Source: Janthinobacterium sp. BJB426 (lineage in GTDB: Bacteria > Pseudomonadota > Gammaproteobacteria > Burkholderiales > Burkholderiaceae_D). Taken from it: DNA of 63,061 bases. The number at the start of each line of letters is the position of its first letter. Within the stretch, counting starts at the first letter, position 1. Positions 1-7,599 of the stretch are shown here, piece after piece. The notes beneath the pieces are model-generated. The model saw nothing but the letters and a program-made list of their open reading frames with translations. It did no database searches and had not been told where the DNA came from. The position numbers and the translations under genes were made by a program. The stretch spans positions 1 through 63,061 of the forward strand of contig NZ_PDZL01000026.1 in the NCBI RefSeq assembly GCF_002735705.1, read 5' to 3'.

Positions 1-124
1 CGCCGAATTTCTTCGACAGAACCGTTGCGATTGCAGCGGTCAGCGTGGTTTTACCGTGGTCGACGTGGCCGATGGTGCCGACGTTGACGTGCGGCTTGGT
101 CCGTTCGAATTTACCTTTTGCCAT
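1..124 (-). CDS. tuf: Elongation factor Tu, N-terminal part (runs off the window)
   Basis: First 41 codons of EF-Tu, the GTPase that carries aminoacyl-tRNA to the ribosome. The N-terminus reads MAKGKFERTKPHVNVGTIGH and continues into the P-loop GHVDHGKT. An AAGGAAG ribosome binding site lies about 6 nt upstream of the ATG at 122-124. It is the last gene of the str-type cluster rpsL-rpsG-fusA-tuf, 72 nt after fusA. A GC-rich hairpin (about 157-185) lies between fusA and tuf. A second tuf copy ends at 62559, as usual for proteobacteria with two tuf genes. The rest of this copy lies outside the window, so its integrity cannot be judged. Confidence 0.97.
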   Translation of the reverse strand, partial: MAKGKFERTKPHVNVGTIGHVDHGKTTLTAAIATVLSKKFG

Positions 125-196
125 TTTATTCTTCCTTAGAACAATGATTTAAATGTAGGGACCGGCATTCTCGTGAAAGCCGGCCCGGAACTTCTA

Positions 197-2302
197 TTAC
201 TTAGCTTTCGAGCTTACGATTGCTTCAGTCACATGCTTAGGTGCTTCAGCATAGTGCTTGAATTCCATCGTGTAAGTCGCACGACCTTGGGTCGACGAAC
301 GCAACGACGTGGCGTAACCGAACATTTCCGACAGAGGTACTTCGGCCTTGATGATCTTGCCGCCACCGCCAGCAATTTCATCCATACCTTGCACCATGCC
401 GCGACGCGACGACAGATCGCCCATCACGGTACCGGCGTAGTCTTCCGGCGTTTCCACTTCCACGGCCATCATCGGCTCCAGGATGACTGGCGATGCTTTG
501 CGGCAGCCATCTTTGAATGCCATCGAAGCGGCCATGCGGAATGCATTTTCGTTCGAGTCAACATCATGGTACGAACCGAAGAACAGCGTGACTTTCACGT
601 CGACGACTGGGTAACCAGCCATCACGCCCGAAGTCAGCGTGTCGCGCACACCTTTTTCAACTGCAGGGATGTATTCGCGAGGAACGGTACCGCCCTTGAT
701 CGCGTCAACGAATTCGAAGCCCTTGCCCGGTTCTTGCGGTTCGATCTTCAGAACCACGTGACCGTATTGACCACGACCACCCGATTGCTTGACGAATTTG
801 CCTTCCGACTCTTCGCACACTTTACGGATCGTTTCGCGGTAAGCCACTTGTGGCTTGCCGACGGTCGCTTCAACGTTGAATTCACGCTTCATACGGTCAA
901 CGATGATGTCCAGATGCAACTCGCCCATACCGGCGATGATGGTCTGGCCCGATTCTTCATCGGTACGCACGCGGAACGATGGATCTTCTGCTGCCAGGCG
1001 GTTCAGCGCCAGGCCCATTTTTTCCTGGTCGGCCTTGGTTTTTGGCTCGACTGCCTGCGAAATCACTGGCTCAGGGAAGACCATGCGCTCCAGAACGACG
1101 CTTGCCTTCTCGTCGCAAAGCGTATCGCCAGTGGTGGTGTCTTTCAGACCCACGACAGCGGCGATGTCGCCAGCGCGCATTTCCTTGATTTCTTCGCGTT
1201 CGTTCGCTTGCATCTGCACGATACGGCCGATACGCTCTTTCTTCTGCTTCACGGAGTTCAACACCGAGTCGCCCGAATTCAGGGTACCCGAGTAGCAACG
1301 GATGAAGCACAGCTGACCGACGAACGGATCGGTTGCGATCTTGAACGCCAATGCCGAGAATTTCTCATTGTCGTCAGCGGCGCGCTCGACTGGCTGCTCG
1401 TCCTCGTCCAGACCTGGGACAGGTGGAATGTCGATTGGCGATGGCAGGTACTCGATGACCGCGTCCAACATGGCTTGTACGCCCTTGTTTTTAAAGGCGG
1501 TACCGCACAACATTGGAACGATTTCGCTGGCGATGGTACGCTGACGCAGGGCAGCCTTGATCTCTTCTTCCGAGAGGTCGCCTTCTTCCAGGTACTTGTT
1601 CATCAGGTCTTCCGACGCTTCAGCAGCGGCTTCAACCATGTTCTCGCGCCACTTGGCAGCATCAGCAGCCAGGTGTGCAGGAATCTCGCCGTATTCAAAC
1701 TTCATGCCTTGCGAAGCGTCGTCCCAGATAACCGCTTTCATCTTGACCAGATCGATAACACCGGTGAAGACATCTTCAGCGCCGATAGGCATCTGAATAG
1801 GTACTGGGTTGGCTTTCAGACGCGAACGCATCTGATCGTAGACCTTGAAGAAGTTGGCGCCGGTACGGTCCATCTTGTTCACGAAGGCCAGACGTGGCAC
1901 TTTGTACTTGTTAGCCTGACGCCATACCGTTTCCGATTGTGGCTGCACGCCGCCGACTGCACAGTAAACCATGCAGGCGCCATCCAACACGCGCATCGAA
2001 CGTTCCACTTCAATGGTGAAGTCAACGTGGCCTGGGGTGTCGATGATGTTGATGTGGTGAGCTGGGAAGTTGTTTGCCATGCCTTTCCAGAAGCACGTAA
2101 CAGCAGCCGAGGTAATCGTGATACCGCGCTCTTGCTCCTGTGCCATCCAGTCGGTGGTGGCAGCGCCATCATGGACTTCGCCCAGCTTGTGGTTCACGCC
2201 TGTGTAGAACAGGACGCGCTCGGTCGTGGTCGTCTTACCTGCATCGATGTGAGCGGAGATACCGATATTACGATAGCGCTCAATGGGGGTCTTGCGGGCC
2301 AT
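197..2302 (-). CDS. fusA: Elongation factor G
   Basis: EF-G, the translocase GTPase of protein synthesis, 701 residues, the usual length. The start MARKTPIERYRN was chosen over an in-frame ATG 23 codons upstream because AGGATTAATT precedes it and the family begins there. G-domain motifs are visible: AHIDAGKTT (P-loop), the RGITI switch region, DTPGHVDF, and NKMDR. The C-terminal domains include the conserved GGRGQYGHV. It lies 108 nt downstream of rpsG and 72 nt upstream of tuf, in the str cluster, and is presumably co-transcribed with them. A 711-codon open frame on the opposite strand is a codon-bias shadow. Confidence 0.98.
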   Translation of the reverse strand: MARKTPIERYRNIGISAHIDAGKTTTTERVLFYTGVNHKLGEVHDGAATTDWMAQEQERGITITSAAVTCFWKGMANNFPAHHINIIDTPGHVDFTIEVERSMRVLDGACMVYCAVGGVQPQSETVWRQANKYKVPRLAFVNKMDRTGANFFKVYDQMRSRLKANPVPIQMPIGAEDVFTGVIDLVKMKAVIWDDASQGMKFEYGEIPAHLAADAAKWRENMVEAAAEASEDLMNKYLEEGDLSEEEIKAALRQRTIASEIVPMLCGTAFKNKGVQAMLDAVIEYLPSPIDIPPVPGLDEDEQPVERAADDNEKFSALAFKIATDPFVGQLCFIRCYSGTLNSGDSVLNSVKQKKERIGRIVQMQANEREEIKEMRAGDIAAVVGLKDTTTGDTLCDEKASVVLERMVFPEPVISQAVEPKTKADQEKMGLALNRLAAEDPSFRVRTDEESGQTIIAGMGELHLDIIVDRMKREFNVEATVGKPQVAYRETIRKVCEESEGKFVKQSGGRGQYGHVVLKIEPQEPGKGFEFVDAIKGGTVPREYIPAVEKGVRDTLTSGVMAGYPVVDVKVTLFFGSYHDVDSNENAFRMAASMAFKDGCRKASPVILEPMMAVEVETPEDYAGTVMGDLSSRRGMVQGMDEIAGGGGKIIKAEVPLSEMFGYATSLRSSTQGRATYTMEFKHYAEAPKHVTEAIVSSKAK

Positions 2303-2410
2303 AATTAATCCTAAATGAATGGACAAAACCGAGCAGCATTTTTTTGCAAAAATGAGCCCGGCCTCGAACAACAGATGCTTGACAGCCGCCTTGCGGTAGC
2401 TGGCTTTATA

Positions 2411-2881
2411 TTAGAAGCGGAAATGCGAGAACGCTTTGTTCGCTTCAGCCATACGATGGACTTCGTCGCGTTTTTTCATCGCGCCGCCGCGGCTTTCAGC
2501 CGCTTCCATCAGCTCACCGCCGAGGCGTTGTGGCATCGATTTTTCGCTGCGCTTGTTAGCAGCTTCACGCAACCAACGCATGGACAGAGCCATACGACGG
2601 ACTGGGCGAACTTCGACCGGCACCTGGTAGTTTGCACCACCGACGCGACGGGATTTCACCTCAACCAACGGCTTGGCGTTGTTGATTGCGGTAGCAAAAA
2701 CTTCGAGTGGATCTTTACCCGATTTTGCTGCGATGTGCTCGAAAGCACCGTAGATGATGTTTTCTGCAACCGATTTCTTACCGGACAGCATCAGCACGTT
2801 TACAAATTTAGCGACATCAGTGTTGCCGAATTTTGGATCTGGCAAAATTTCGCGCTTGGGTACTTCACGACGACGTGGCAT
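2411..2881 (-). CDS. rpsG: 30S ribosomal protein S7
   Basis: S7, 156 residues, a primary 16S rRNA-binding protein that nucleates the 30S head. The start MPRRREVPKRE was chosen because AAGGAATTGAT immediately precedes it; an ATG five codons upstream overlaps this Shine-Dalgarno and is unlikely. Conserved S7 motifs such as LMLSGKKS and RRVGGANYQVP are present. It follows rpsL after a 152-nt gap. In E. coli the S12-S7 gap carries the S7 feedback site; a similar role here is possible but not shown. A small hairpin (TCGACC, 6-nt loop, GGTCGA, 2958-2975) lies in that gap. Confidence 0.98.
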   Translation of the reverse strand: MPRRREVPKREILPDPKFGNTDVAKFVNVLMLSGKKSVAENIIYGAFEHIAAKSGKDPLEVFATAINNAKPLVEVKSRRVGGANYQVPVEVRPVRRMALSMRWLREAANKRSEKSMPQRLGGELMEAAESRGGAMKKRDEVHRMAEANKAFSHFRF

Positions 2882-3033
2882 ATCAATTCCTTTCAATCTT
2901 CAGTTGAGCGCGCGTTCTTCGCACACTCGCGGACGACCATCATAGTCTTCCACTTACTCGACCAGATGCGGTCGACTACATTCACTTAGCTAGTTGCCAC
3001 TGAGCGAAACTTGGGTTTGCTGCGTACAACTTA

Positions 3034-3417
3034 TTACTTCTTGCCTGCTTTAGCGCGCTTGGTACCGTACTTCGAACGCGATTGCTTACGGTCTTTAACG
3101 CCTTGGGTATCCAGGGCACCGCGAACCATGTGGTAACGCACACCCGGCAAATCCTTGACGCGGCCGCCGCGCAACAGCACAACACTATGCTCTTGCAGGT
3201 TATGGCCTTCACCGCCAATGTACGAAATGACTTCGAAACCATTGGTCAGACGAACTTTAGCGACTTTACGCAGAGCCGAGTTAGGCTTCTTTGGAGTCGT
3301 GGTGTAAACACGTGTGCAGACGCCACGTTTTTGCGGGCTGTTTTCCAGCGCCGGCGATTTGCTCTTCACGGTCAAAGCGACGCGTGGATTGCGAATCAAT
3401 TGATTGATGGTTGGCAT
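3034..3417 (-). CDS. rpsL: 30S ribosomal protein S12
   Basis: S12, 127 residues, part of the decoding centre. The sequence MPTINQLIRNPR and the family block TTTPKKPNSALRK are diagnostic. Lys43 and the GGRVKDLPGVRYH loop, where streptomycin-resistance changes occur in other bacteria, have the sensitive (wild-type) residues. It is the first gene of the rpsL-rpsG-fusA-tuf cluster, and a strong sigma-70 promoter lies about 170 nt upstream (3596-3624). The long leader holds a GC hairpin at 3453-3469. Confidence 0.98.
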   Translation of the reverse strand: MPTINQLIRNPRVALTVKSKSPALENSPQKRGVCTRVYTTTPKKPNSALRKVAKVRLTNGFEVISYIGGEGHNLQEHSVVLLRGGRVKDLPGVRYHMVRGALDTQGVKDRKQSRSKYGTKRAKAGKK

Positions 3418-3590
3418 CGTTATAAATCCAACAAAAAACTACGATTAATAACCCGGGCAAGATGCCCGGCGACTAAAACCTCGTCCCGCTTTCATCTACT
3501 GCGCACCGGAGGCGCCCGCAGCCACTCGATAAGGAGCGGCCATGAAATGCCAAGCAATACGTAAACGATGAGCAGAATAAAATCGAGAAC
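3418..3590 (-). promoter_or_regulatory. 5' leader of the rpsL operon with hairpin
   Basis: About 170 nt between the predicted transcription start and rpsL. It contains a stem of 7 bp (CCGGGCA / TGCCCGG, 3453-3469) with a 3-nt loop, then a T-rich tract on the minus strand (about 3433-3438). Two very short ATG frames of 15 and 16 codons abut at TAGATG (3496-3543 and 3445-3495); neither has a clear Shine-Dalgarno, so they are not called as genes. No known riboswitch was recognised. Confidence 0.4.
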
Positions 3591-3595
3591 TCGCT

Positions 3596-3624
3596 AGTTT
3601 AGACCTTGTGTTACAGGGGGTCAA
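3596..3624 (-). promoter_or_regulatory. Sigma-70 promoter of the rpsL-rpsG-fusA-tuf operon
   Basis: On the minus strand the site reads TTGACC-N17-TAAACT (-35 at 3619-3624, -10 at 3596-3601). That is five of six matches at -35 and four of six at -10, with ideal spacing. Just upstream is an A/T tract (3640-3660) that could act as an UP element, common at ribosomal protein promoters. The predicted start near 3588-3590 gives a leader of about 170 nt before rpsL. Confidence 0.75.
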
Positions 3625-3680
3625 TCGGTTTACCGCTTTTTGCTATAAAAAAAGGCAAAAAAGCGCGACTTTTGTGGCAT

Positions 3681-3697
3681 TTTGACTAATCTTTGAC
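3681..3697 (+). promoter_or_regulatory. 11-bp-period direct repeat upstream of the phosphoethanolamine transferase gene
   Basis: TTTGAC-N5-TTTGAC, two identical hexamers exactly one helical turn apart, 147 nt before the transferase start. OmpR-family response regulators such as PmrA bind half-sites with this 11-bp period, and eptA-type genes are classic PmrA targets. No other support is visible and no clear -35/-10 pair was found downstream, so this is a candidate only. Confidence 0.3.
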
Positions 3698-3843
3698 CGC
3701 AGCACGCGGACGCCGGCACCTCGCGGCGCTTGATGATTTGGCATTCTTTCCCTGCAACCAAGCATCGGGCGCGCGCATTCTTGTATGACCGCAAGACAAC
3801 AAAAGGATTGATAATAGCGGACATTTTTCGCCGCCCTCCCCTT

Positions 3844-5769
3844 ATGCGCTCCTTGCTTCGCCCCGCCAATCTGTTCCTGCTCCTGACGTATGCCTTGCTG
3901 ACGGCCGTGCCTTTCGTCCCCGCGCTGCTGGGGCGTGCGCCCGAGCATCCCTGGCAGATGCTCACCTTCGAGCTGCTGGCCTGGCTGGCCGTCTGGAGCG
4001 TGTTCAAGCGTCCCGCCTACTTCCACTGGCTGCTGGTGCCGGCCTTCCTCGCCCTGCCGACAGAAATCTACCTGTTCATCTTCTATGGCCAGGGCATTTC
4101 CACGCACCACCTGGGCATCATCTTCGAAACCAGCCCCAAGGAAGCAATGGAATTCCTCGGACAAAAGGTCTGGCTGATGGGCGCAGTCATGCTGGGCGTG
4201 ATCGCCTGGTGCGCGCTCAGCTGGTATGCGGCCACCCGCACGCGCAACCTCGACTGGCGCGGCAAGACGCGCCCGGCCGCCTTCGTGCTGCTGCTCCTGC
4301 TGGGCGGCTTCTGGTGGTATGGCTACGAATTCGGTTTCGACGCCAAAGTCCTGCACAGCGCCCCAGCATCAGCCAAGGCCAGTCAACCGGCGGCCAGCGG
4401 CAAGGCGGGCGCCTCCGGCTTCGGCGACGCCAGTTCGGCCGACGACGACACGGCCGAGGAAGACGAGGAAAGCAGCAAGCCGGAGAACGCCAGCATCGCC
4501 GGCGCCGACGAGACGGGCCTGGGCTGGCCCAGCCTGCCTCATTGGGCTCGCCTGCCCTACGCCTTCGACACCGTCAGCAATTCCTGGCCCTTCGGCCTGG
4601 CCGCGCGCGGCTTCGACTTCTATAAAGAACGCCGGTACCTGGCCGAACTGGGACAGAAAAGCAGCAGCTTCCGTTTCGGCGCGCACCAGCAACAGCCCGA
4701 TCCCCATCCGGAAGTGGTGGTCATGGTGATCGGCGAATCGTCGCGCTACGACCGCTGGAGCCTGAACGGTTACGAGCGCGACACCAATCCCCTGCTGAAA
4801 CAGGAAAGCAACCTGGTGCCGCTGGCCGACGTCATCACGGCCGTTTCCGCCACGCGGCTGTCCGTGCCCGTCATCATCTCGCGCAAACCGGCCACGCAAA
4901 GCCTCAAGGATGGTTTCTCGGAAAAATCCTTCCTCACCGCCTACAAGGAAGCGGGCTTCAAGACCTACTGGCTGTCGAACCAGATCTCGTTCGGCCAGTT
5001 CGACACGCCCGTGTCCGTGTTTGCCAAGGAAGCGGACGTGGTGCAATTCCTGAACCTGGGCGGCTTTACCAACAATTCGAACTTCGACCAGATCCTGTTC
5101 GACCCGTTCAAGAACGCGCTGGCCGACCCGGCACCGAAAAAACTCATCGTGCTGCACACCCTGGGCAGCCACTGGAACTACAGCCAGCGCTATCCGAAGG
5201 CGTTCGACAAGTGGCAGCCGTCGCTGTTCGGCGTCGACAAGCCCGTCTACACGGACACGGCCATCAAGCCGCAGCTGAACAACAGCTACGACAGCTCCAT
5301 CCTGTACACGGACTGGTTCCTGTCGAACGTGATCGGCATGCTGAAGGACGACGGCCAGCGCACCGCCCTGCGCAGCTCGCTCGTCTACGTGGCCGATCAC
5401 GGCCAGACGCTGTACGACGGCACCTGCCGCCTGGCCTTCCACGGCCACAACACGCAGTTCGAATTCCACGTGCCCGCCTTCGTCTGGTATTCGCCGCAAT
5501 TCCAGCAGCACTATCCGGACAAGGTCACGCAGTTGCGGCGCCATCAAAAGGCCCGCCTGTCGACGGAAAACATGTTCCACACCCTGCTTGACCTGGGCGA
5601 CATCCGCTTTGCCGGCGAACAGCCCGAATGGAGCATCGCCAGCCCCCGCTTCAAGCAGCACAAGCGCTACGTCGACAGCTATGGCTGGACCAACTACGAC
5701 AACGCCATCATCCGCGGCGATTGCCGCGAAGTGATCGACAAGAGCACGCCCGAAAAGCAGGAAAAGTAA
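3844..5769 (+). CDS. Phosphoethanolamine transferase-like membrane sulfatase
   Basis: A 641-residue inner-membrane enzyme of the EptA/EptB/CptA type, which moves phosphoethanolamine from phosphatidylethanolamine onto lipid A or core sugars. The start at MRSLLRPANL places the first membrane helix at the N-terminus; an upstream in-frame ATG would add 38 residues of unlikely sequence. About five membrane helices (residues 5-200) precede a sulfatase-fold periplasmic domain with VMVIGESSRYDRWS, a probable nucleophile Thr in SATRLSVPV, and the metal-binding VADHGQTLYDG and FHGHNTQF. Between membrane and catalytic parts is an unusually acidic, low-complexity linker (about residues 200-225) rich in Asp, Glu, Ser. 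The exact acceptor cannot be told. It converges with the MutS-like gene, stops 9 bp apart. Confidence 0.85.
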   Translation: MRSLLRPANLFLLLTYALLTAVPFVPALLGRAPEHPWQMLTFELLAWLAVWSVFKRPAYFHWLLVPAFLALPTEIYLFIFYGQGISTHHLGIIFETSPKEAMEFLGQKVWLMGAVMLGVIAWCALSWYAATRTRNLDWRGKTRPAAFVLLLLLGGFWWYGYEFGFDAKVLHSAPASAKASQPAASGKAGASGFGDASSADDDTAEEDEESSKPENASIAGADETGLGWPSLPHWARLPYAFDTVSNSWPFGLAARGFDFYKERRYLAELGQKSSSFRFGAHQQQPDPHPEVVVMVIGESSRYDRWSLNGYERDTNPLLKQESNLVPLADVITAVSATRLSVPVIISRKPATQSLKDGFSEKSFLTAYKEAGFKTYWLSNQISFGQFDTPVSVFAKEADVVQFLNLGGFTNNSNFDQILFDPFKNALADPAPKKLIVLHTLGSHWNYSQRYPKAFDKWQPSLFGVDKPVYTDTAIKPQLNNSYDSSILYTDWFLSNVIGMLKDDGQRTALRSSLVYVADHGQTLYDGTCRLAFHGHNTQFEFHVPAFVWYSPQFQQHYPDKVTQLRRHQKARLSTENMFHTLLDLGDIRFAGEQPEWSIASPRFKQHKRYVDSYGWTNYDNAIIRGDCREVIDKSTPEKQEK

Positions 5770-5778
5770 GCCCGGCCC

Positions 5779-7365
5779 TCAGGCCCGTTCGAGCACGCCG
5801 CCGCAATCGGCCGGTTGCGCCATATGCGTGCTGAGCCAGTCGAAGACGCGCCCCGCCTTGTCCGCGATGCCGGCGTCAAAACCGCGCTGTGCCAGCAAGG
5901 CGATGCCATTCGTCGCTTGCAGCACGCCGGGCGCCAGTAGCAGCGCACCGGCGTCATCGCGGCGCACGCACCACGGCGCCAGGCAGTCTTCCAGCAAGGG
6001 TCCCAGCACCAGGTTATGCGACGAGACGATCACCAGGTGGCCCGCGGCCAGGCTGTGCAACACGGCGGCCGCGGCCGCCACGGATTCAAGGTGGTTCGTG
6101 CCGCGGAAGATTTCATCGATCAGGAACAGCGCCGGCGCGCCCTTCTCGGCCAGCGCCAGCAATTCGCGCGCGCGCCGCAATTCGGCGATATACAAACTTT
6201 CGCCGCCATCGAGCGAGTCTTCATTCTGCATGCTCGAATACAAGGGCAGCATGGGCACCAGGGCCGCCTGCGCATAACAAAAGCCGAAAGCCCGCGCACT
6301 GATCAGATTGAGCCCCACGCCGCGCAACAGGGTACTTTTGCCCACCGCATTCTGCCCCGAAATGAACGCGCCACGGCCATCGAGCCGCAGCGACAGGGGC
6401 TTGGCACCTGCCAGCAACGGATGGACCATGGCATCGAGCGACAACTGCCGCGCATCGCTTTCCTGCGCCCAGCAAAACTCTTCGCGACCGCGCAGATGGC
6501 GCGCCAGGGCCAAGTCCGCCTCCAGGTCGGCCAACAGCAGGAAACTCTGGCGCAGGAAGGCGCGTTCGCGCCGCACCACGCGCAGGCTGTGAAAATAGCG
6601 CCGGATATTGCCCAACATGAGCCAGTCGTCATATTCGCTCAGCAAGGGAACCATCTTGATCCAGCGCACTGGCGTAATCTGCCGACTGATCACGCCGGCA
6701 GCCCGTCCGCCTTCTCGCAGCTCCGCCGTGAATGCCGTATCGAGCGCCCCCAGACGGCCGTGCACCAGCAGTATCTGCTGCAAGGTAAAGACGCTGCGCT
6801 CCCACGGCTTGCAACGCTCGTAAAAACGCATCTGCAACGCCATCAGCGAGAACCAGACGGCCACCGCGACGGCCCATGCCAGCGGCGCAAACAGCCACGC
6901 AGTCAGCAGCGATGCCAACAGCGCCAACGGCGGTAGCAGCAGCCAGCGGCTCCACCACGGCGACGCGGGCGGCGCGGCACCACACAGCAGCGCAGCCACT
7001 TCCACGTCTGCCGTGCGCAGCGGCAGCATGGCTTGCTCGATCACCGCCTGCTGTGCCGGCGCGGCCAGCAAGGCCGCGATGCGCGCACACGATGCGGCGT
7101 CCGCCGTGCCGCTGGCCAGGCGCTGATGCAAGCGCTGCTGGCCAAGAATGCTGGTCTGCGTGGCCAGTTGCGCATGGTAGGCATCCAGCAGCATTTCATT
7201 CCACGTCTGGCTATCGAGCTGGGGCACACCACCGTCGATGCGCTGCAGCATGGCGATGTCGCTGGCGGCAAATGGATAATCGAGTTCCGGCGGTTCGGGC
7301 AGGCTGGCAAACTGGCGCAACCAGGGACGCAGGCGGGCAAAAAGAGAGGGCGAAGGCGACATCAT
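5779..7365 (-). CDS. MutS-like ATPase with membrane segments
   Basis: A 528-residue protein carrying only the core and ATPase part of the MutS family. The nucleotide site is clear: Walker A SGQNAVGKST, signature-like SLYIAELRRARELL, Walker B LFLIDEIFRGTN, and the switch VIVSSHN. The mismatch-recognition domain of MutS is absent. Instead two hydrophobic stretches (about residues 135-190, e.g. LLLPPLALLASLLTAWLF) suggest a membrane hairpin. Proteins of this build are usually annotated as MutS-related; their role is not established and mismatch repair is unlikely. Start: GGAG directly before ATGATG; 7362 or 7365 both fit. Confidence 0.8.
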   Translation of the reverse strand: MMSPSPSLFARLRPWLRQFASLPEPPELDYPFAASDIAMLQRIDGGVPQLDSQTWNEMLLDAYHAQLATQTSILGQQRLHQRLASGTADAASCARIAALLAAPAQQAVIEQAMLPLRTADVEVAALLCGAAPPASPWWSRWLLLPPLALLASLLTAWLFAPLAWAVAVAVWFSLMALQMRFYERCKPWERSVFTLQQILLVHGRLGALDTAFTAELREGGRAAGVISRQITPVRWIKMVPLLSEYDDWLMLGNIRRYFHSLRVVRRERAFLRQSFLLLADLEADLALARHLRGREEFCWAQESDARQLSLDAMVHPLLAGAKPLSLRLDGRGAFISGQNAVGKSTLLRGVGLNLISARAFGFCYAQAALVPMLPLYSSMQNEDSLDGGESLYIAELRRARELLALAEKGAPALFLIDEIFRGTNHLESVAAAAAVLHSLAAGHLVIVSSHNLVLGPLLEDCLAPWCVRRDDAGALLLAPGVLQATNGIALLAQRGFDAGIADKAGRVFDWLSTHMAQPADCGGVLERA

Positions 7366-7480
7366 GCTCCAAAAAATGGCCAGCATGGCGCCGCGCGCCA
7401 TCACTGCCTGTGCCGCAGATCAGGTCGATTGCCAGAATATCAAGATCCATGCGCAAACGCCGCGACAATGCGGCGCCCGC

Positions 7481-7520
7481 GGACACGCTGGACAGCGCGG
7501 ACACGGCGGACAACCGGACG
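7481..7520 (+). repeat. 9-bp-period GGACA direct repeats (candidate upstream activator site)
   Basis: Four GGACA units start at 7481, 7490, 7499 and 7508, exactly 9 bp apart, followed by GGACG at 7516. The array lies 39-78 bp upstream of the -24/-12 promoter at 7559 and outside any called gene. A nearby inverted repeat CGCCGC-N6-GCGGCG lies at about 7459-7476. The distance is in the range where NtrC-type activators bind, so it may be the site of the regulator encoded at 12250. This is inference; the 9-bp period is not a whole helical turn. Confidence 0.4.
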
Positions 7521-7558
7521 CAAAATTTTTTTACCATTCAAATCAATGACTTAACAAC

Positions 7559-7574
7559 TGGCATGGATCGTGCT
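7559..7574 (+). promoter_or_regulatory. Sigma-54 (-24/-12) promoter of the ABC exporter operon
   Basis: TGGCAT-N5-GTGCT. The invariant GG (7560-7561) and GC (7572-7573) are exactly 10 bp apart as RpoN requires, and the -24 element matches TGGCAC at five of six bases. Predicted transcription start is near 7585, 15 nt before the adaptor gene's ATG at 7600. The operon itself encodes a sigma-54-activating response regulator, which strengthens the call. Confidence 0.72.
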
Positions 7575-7599
7575 TTGGAAACGACATCCTTCACGAGAC

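Noticed and set aside
173..2308. 711-codon plus-strand frame opposite fusA
   Set aside because: Shadow of the highly biased fusA gene; no domain or Shine-Dalgarno.
3453..3469. Intrinsic terminator upstream of rpsL
   Set aside because: The stem is short and the T-run is 14 nt away rather than adjacent; it lies inside the leader of an essential operon.
7459..7476. CGCCGC-N6-GCGGCG inverted repeat considered as the regulator's main site
   Set aside because: GC-only short arms are expected by chance in this genome; the GGACA array is the better candidate.
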